Shown: positions 62,467 to 64,000 of the stretch, piece by piece
How the letters are laid out: each line of letters starts with the position of its first letter
Position numbering within the stretch: position 1 is the first letter of the stretch
NCBI RefSeq assembly: GCF_002900365.1
Contig: NZ_CP025979.1
Coordinates: 3,038,001-3,102,000, forward strand
DNA: 64,000 nucleotides
Direction of reading: 5' to 3'
From: Escherichia marmotae
GTDB taxonomy: Bacteria; Pseudomonadota; Gammaproteobacteria; Enterobacterales; Enterobacteriaceae
Made by a program: the position numbers and the translations under genes
The notes under the pieces: model-generated
The model's input: only the letters and a program-made list of their open reading frames with translations
What the model was told of the DNA's origin: nothing
The model's database searches: none

Positions 62467-64000
62467 GTAAGCGGCTCGTCAGAACCGTATTGATATTTAC
62501 TGAGAGCTCAGATCAACTTTCCAGGGCAACAGATCGCGTACCCGGTTTGCCGGCCAGTCCTGGATATGTTCAATGACGTAACGCAGCCACTTTTCTGGCT
62601 CCACATTGTTCAGACGGCATGTGCCGATCAGCGAGTACAACACCGCCGCATGTTCACCACCGCTGTCGGAACCCGCGAACATCCAGTTTTTCCGGCCTAC
62701 GGCCACTCCCCGTAAGGCGTTCTCTGCGATGTTGTTGTCGATTTCCACCCAGCCATTACTGCAGTACACGTTCAGTGCATCCCACTGTTTCAGCAGGTAT
62801 GCGAACGCTTTTGCCGTATCTGAGTGACGCGACAGTGTTTTCGTCTGTTGCTGTATCCAGTCATACAGTGACTGCATCAGTGGCGCGGCTCTGGCTTTTC
62901 TTGCCGCCAGACGCTGTTCTGCTGAACAGCCCCGGACCTCTGCCTCGATAGCATACAGTTCACCGATACGCTGCAGGGCTTCCGTGGTGATGTCGGTGGG
63001 CGCTCTTGCATGCACATCGTGGATTTTTCTCCGGGCATGAGCCATACACGCGGCTTCCGTTATTCTGCCGGATTCGTATAACACCCGGTAACCACCGTAA
63101 GCATCGGCCTGAAGCACACCGCTGTAACCGGCCAGGTGATTTTGTGGATGGATACCTTTCCGGTCCGGACTGTACGCGAACCAGACCGCCGGGGGCATCT
63201 GTGAACCGGCGTTGCGGTCATCACGGACGTAGACCCACAGCCGGGCTGTCCGGGTTTTACCGCTGCCCGGCTCCTGGACCGGGACGGGGATATCATCGGC
63301 ATGGACTTTACCGGGCATCAGCACATACTGGCGCAGGACGTCATACAGCGGCTCCAGCAGTTCAGCAACGGCACCGGTCCAGCGCCCCAGTGTGGCACGG
63401 CTCAGCTCCACTCCCTGACGACGGTATATTTCTGACTGGCGGTATAACGGCAGATGGTCTGCATATTTCCCGGTGACAACATGGGCCAGAAGCCCCGCTC
63501 CGGCATAACTGCGTGCAATGGGTTTTGAAGGTACTGGTGCCTGCACGATATGGTCGCACCGGCAACAGGCCAGTTTCGGACGTTGTGTTTCGATAACCTT
63601 AAAGGCGCTGCTGATAAGCTCCAGTTGCTCTGACACATCACATCCCAGAGAACTGAGTTCACCACCACAGGCAGGACAGCATTCCTCTTCCGGCCGGATA
63701 ACCCGGGTTTCACGGGGAAGTGAGGCCGGTAACGGTTTACGGGCTGAAGACTGGCGCAGGGCGGATGGCAGTACCGGGTCATATTGCTCACCCAGCGTTT
63801 CCGCCATTTCTTCCTGAAGTGCGCTGATTCGCTCCTGAGCTTCCTGTATCTGCCGTTCGGTTTTTGCACGAAGTTTTTCTGAGCTTTTACCGAACTGCAT
63901 ACGTTGCAGTTTCGCAACCAGCGCCTTCAGCCGGTTGATTTCGGAAGCATAAGCCGCCACCCGCTGTGAGAGCAGGCGGTTGTATTCAGCCATCTGGCGG
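62467..64000 (-). mobile_element. IS66-family insertion sequence (partial, runs off the window)
   Basis: The terminal inverted repeat GTAAGCGGCTCGTCAGAACC is at 62467 and reads like the IS66 consensus end. Inside it is a tnpC transposase gene on the minus strand. tnpA and tnpB, expected upstream of tnpC, are beyond the right edge. Nothing is known of the target duplication because the other end is not in the window. Confidence 0.88.
62497..64000 (-). CDS. IS66-family transposase TnpC (5' end outside the window)
   Basis: At least 500 codons are visible. The frame is open to the window edge; relatives begin about 25 residues before MAEYNRLLSQR, so the true start is beyond it. Features include the N-terminal leucine-zipper/helix (KLQRMQFGKSSEKLR), a zinc-finger-like CPACGG and CCRCDH, and the DDE core with HADDIPVPV, LQADAYGGY and IDNNIAENALR (catalytic residues D, D, E). 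The C-terminal domain is complete, ending DLLPWKVDLSSQ. No break was seen. Confidence 0.9.
   Translation of the reverse strand, partial: RQMAEYNRLLSQRVAAYASEINRLKALVAKLQRMQFGKSSEKLRAKTERQIQEAQERISALQEEMAETLGEQYDPVLPSALRQSSARKPLPASLPRETRVIRPEEECCPACGGELSSLGCDVSEQLELISSAFKVIETQRPKLACCRCDHIVQAPVPSKPIARSYAGAGLLAHVVTGKYADHLPLYRQSEIYRRQGVELSRATLGRWTGAVAELLEPLYDVLRQYVLMPGKVHADDIPVPVQEPGSGKTRTARLWVYVRDDRNAGSQMPPAVWFAYSPDRKGIHPQNHLAGYSGVLQADAYGGYRVLYESGRITEAACMAHARRKIHDVHARAPTDITTEALQRIGELYAIEAEVRGCSAEQRLAARKARAAPLMQSLYDWIQQQTKTLSRHSDTAKAFAYLLKQWDALNVYCSNGWVEIDNNIAENALRGVAVGRKNWMFAGSDSGGEHAAVLYSLIGTCRLNNVEPEKWLRYVIEHIQDWPANRVRDLLPWKVDLSSQ

Overview
The window is a chromosomal segment of Escherichia coli or Shigella. 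Nearly every gene is recognisable as an E. coli core gene, in the order known from the 79-81 min region of K-12 for about the first 49 kb: the dpp peptide transporter, proK, eptB, yhjX, yhjY, tag, yiaC, bisC, yiaD, ghrB, yiaF, yiaG, cspA, glyS-glyQ, ysaB, wecH, yiaA, yiaB, the xylose regulon (xylB, xylA, xylF, xylG, xylH, xylR), bax, malS, avtA, ysaA, and the yiaK-sgbE operon for 2,3-diketo-L-gulonate and pentulose use. Comparisons with K-12 are from memory, because no alignment could be run.

From about 49.2 kb the order changes. sgbE is followed by yiiG, fdhD, fdoG, fdoH, fdoI, fdhE and a yiiE/yiiF-like gene. In K-12 these lie about 0.34 Mb away, in the opposite relative orientation. One inversion with ends between sgbE/yiaT and between yiiG/frvR would give exactly this order. 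The window ends inside an IS66-family element.

Between yiiG and fdhD lies an accessory two-gene cassette that I do not recall from K-12: an HtpG-like HSP90 ATPase followed one base later by a 750-residue TPR-like protein. It is the best candidate for an undescribed system. The second gene carries an amber codon at position 12 from the coupled ATG.

The genome shows small-scale decay and insertion. avtA is cut by an amber codon before its PLP lysine. bisC appears to lack 22 residues in frame. A full IS4 copy with a 13-bp target duplication sits in the cspA terminator and has a frameshifted transposase. Next to it, an IS150-group element with most of orfB deleted lies where K-12 has hokA and IS150. 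A VapC-like toxin is reduced to its C-terminal 49 codons.

The genes work as carbon and energy modules. dppABCDF imports dipeptides and xylFGH imports xylose. xylA and xylB convert xylose to xylulose 5-phosphate under XylR. yiaMNO with yiaK, lyxK, sgbH, sgbU and sgbE carries diketogulonate toward xylulose 5-phosphate. malS degrades periplasmic maltodextrins, and fdoGHI with FdhD and FdhE oxidises formate in respiration. In this strain the yia operon has one extra gene, for a DUF4862-type protein.
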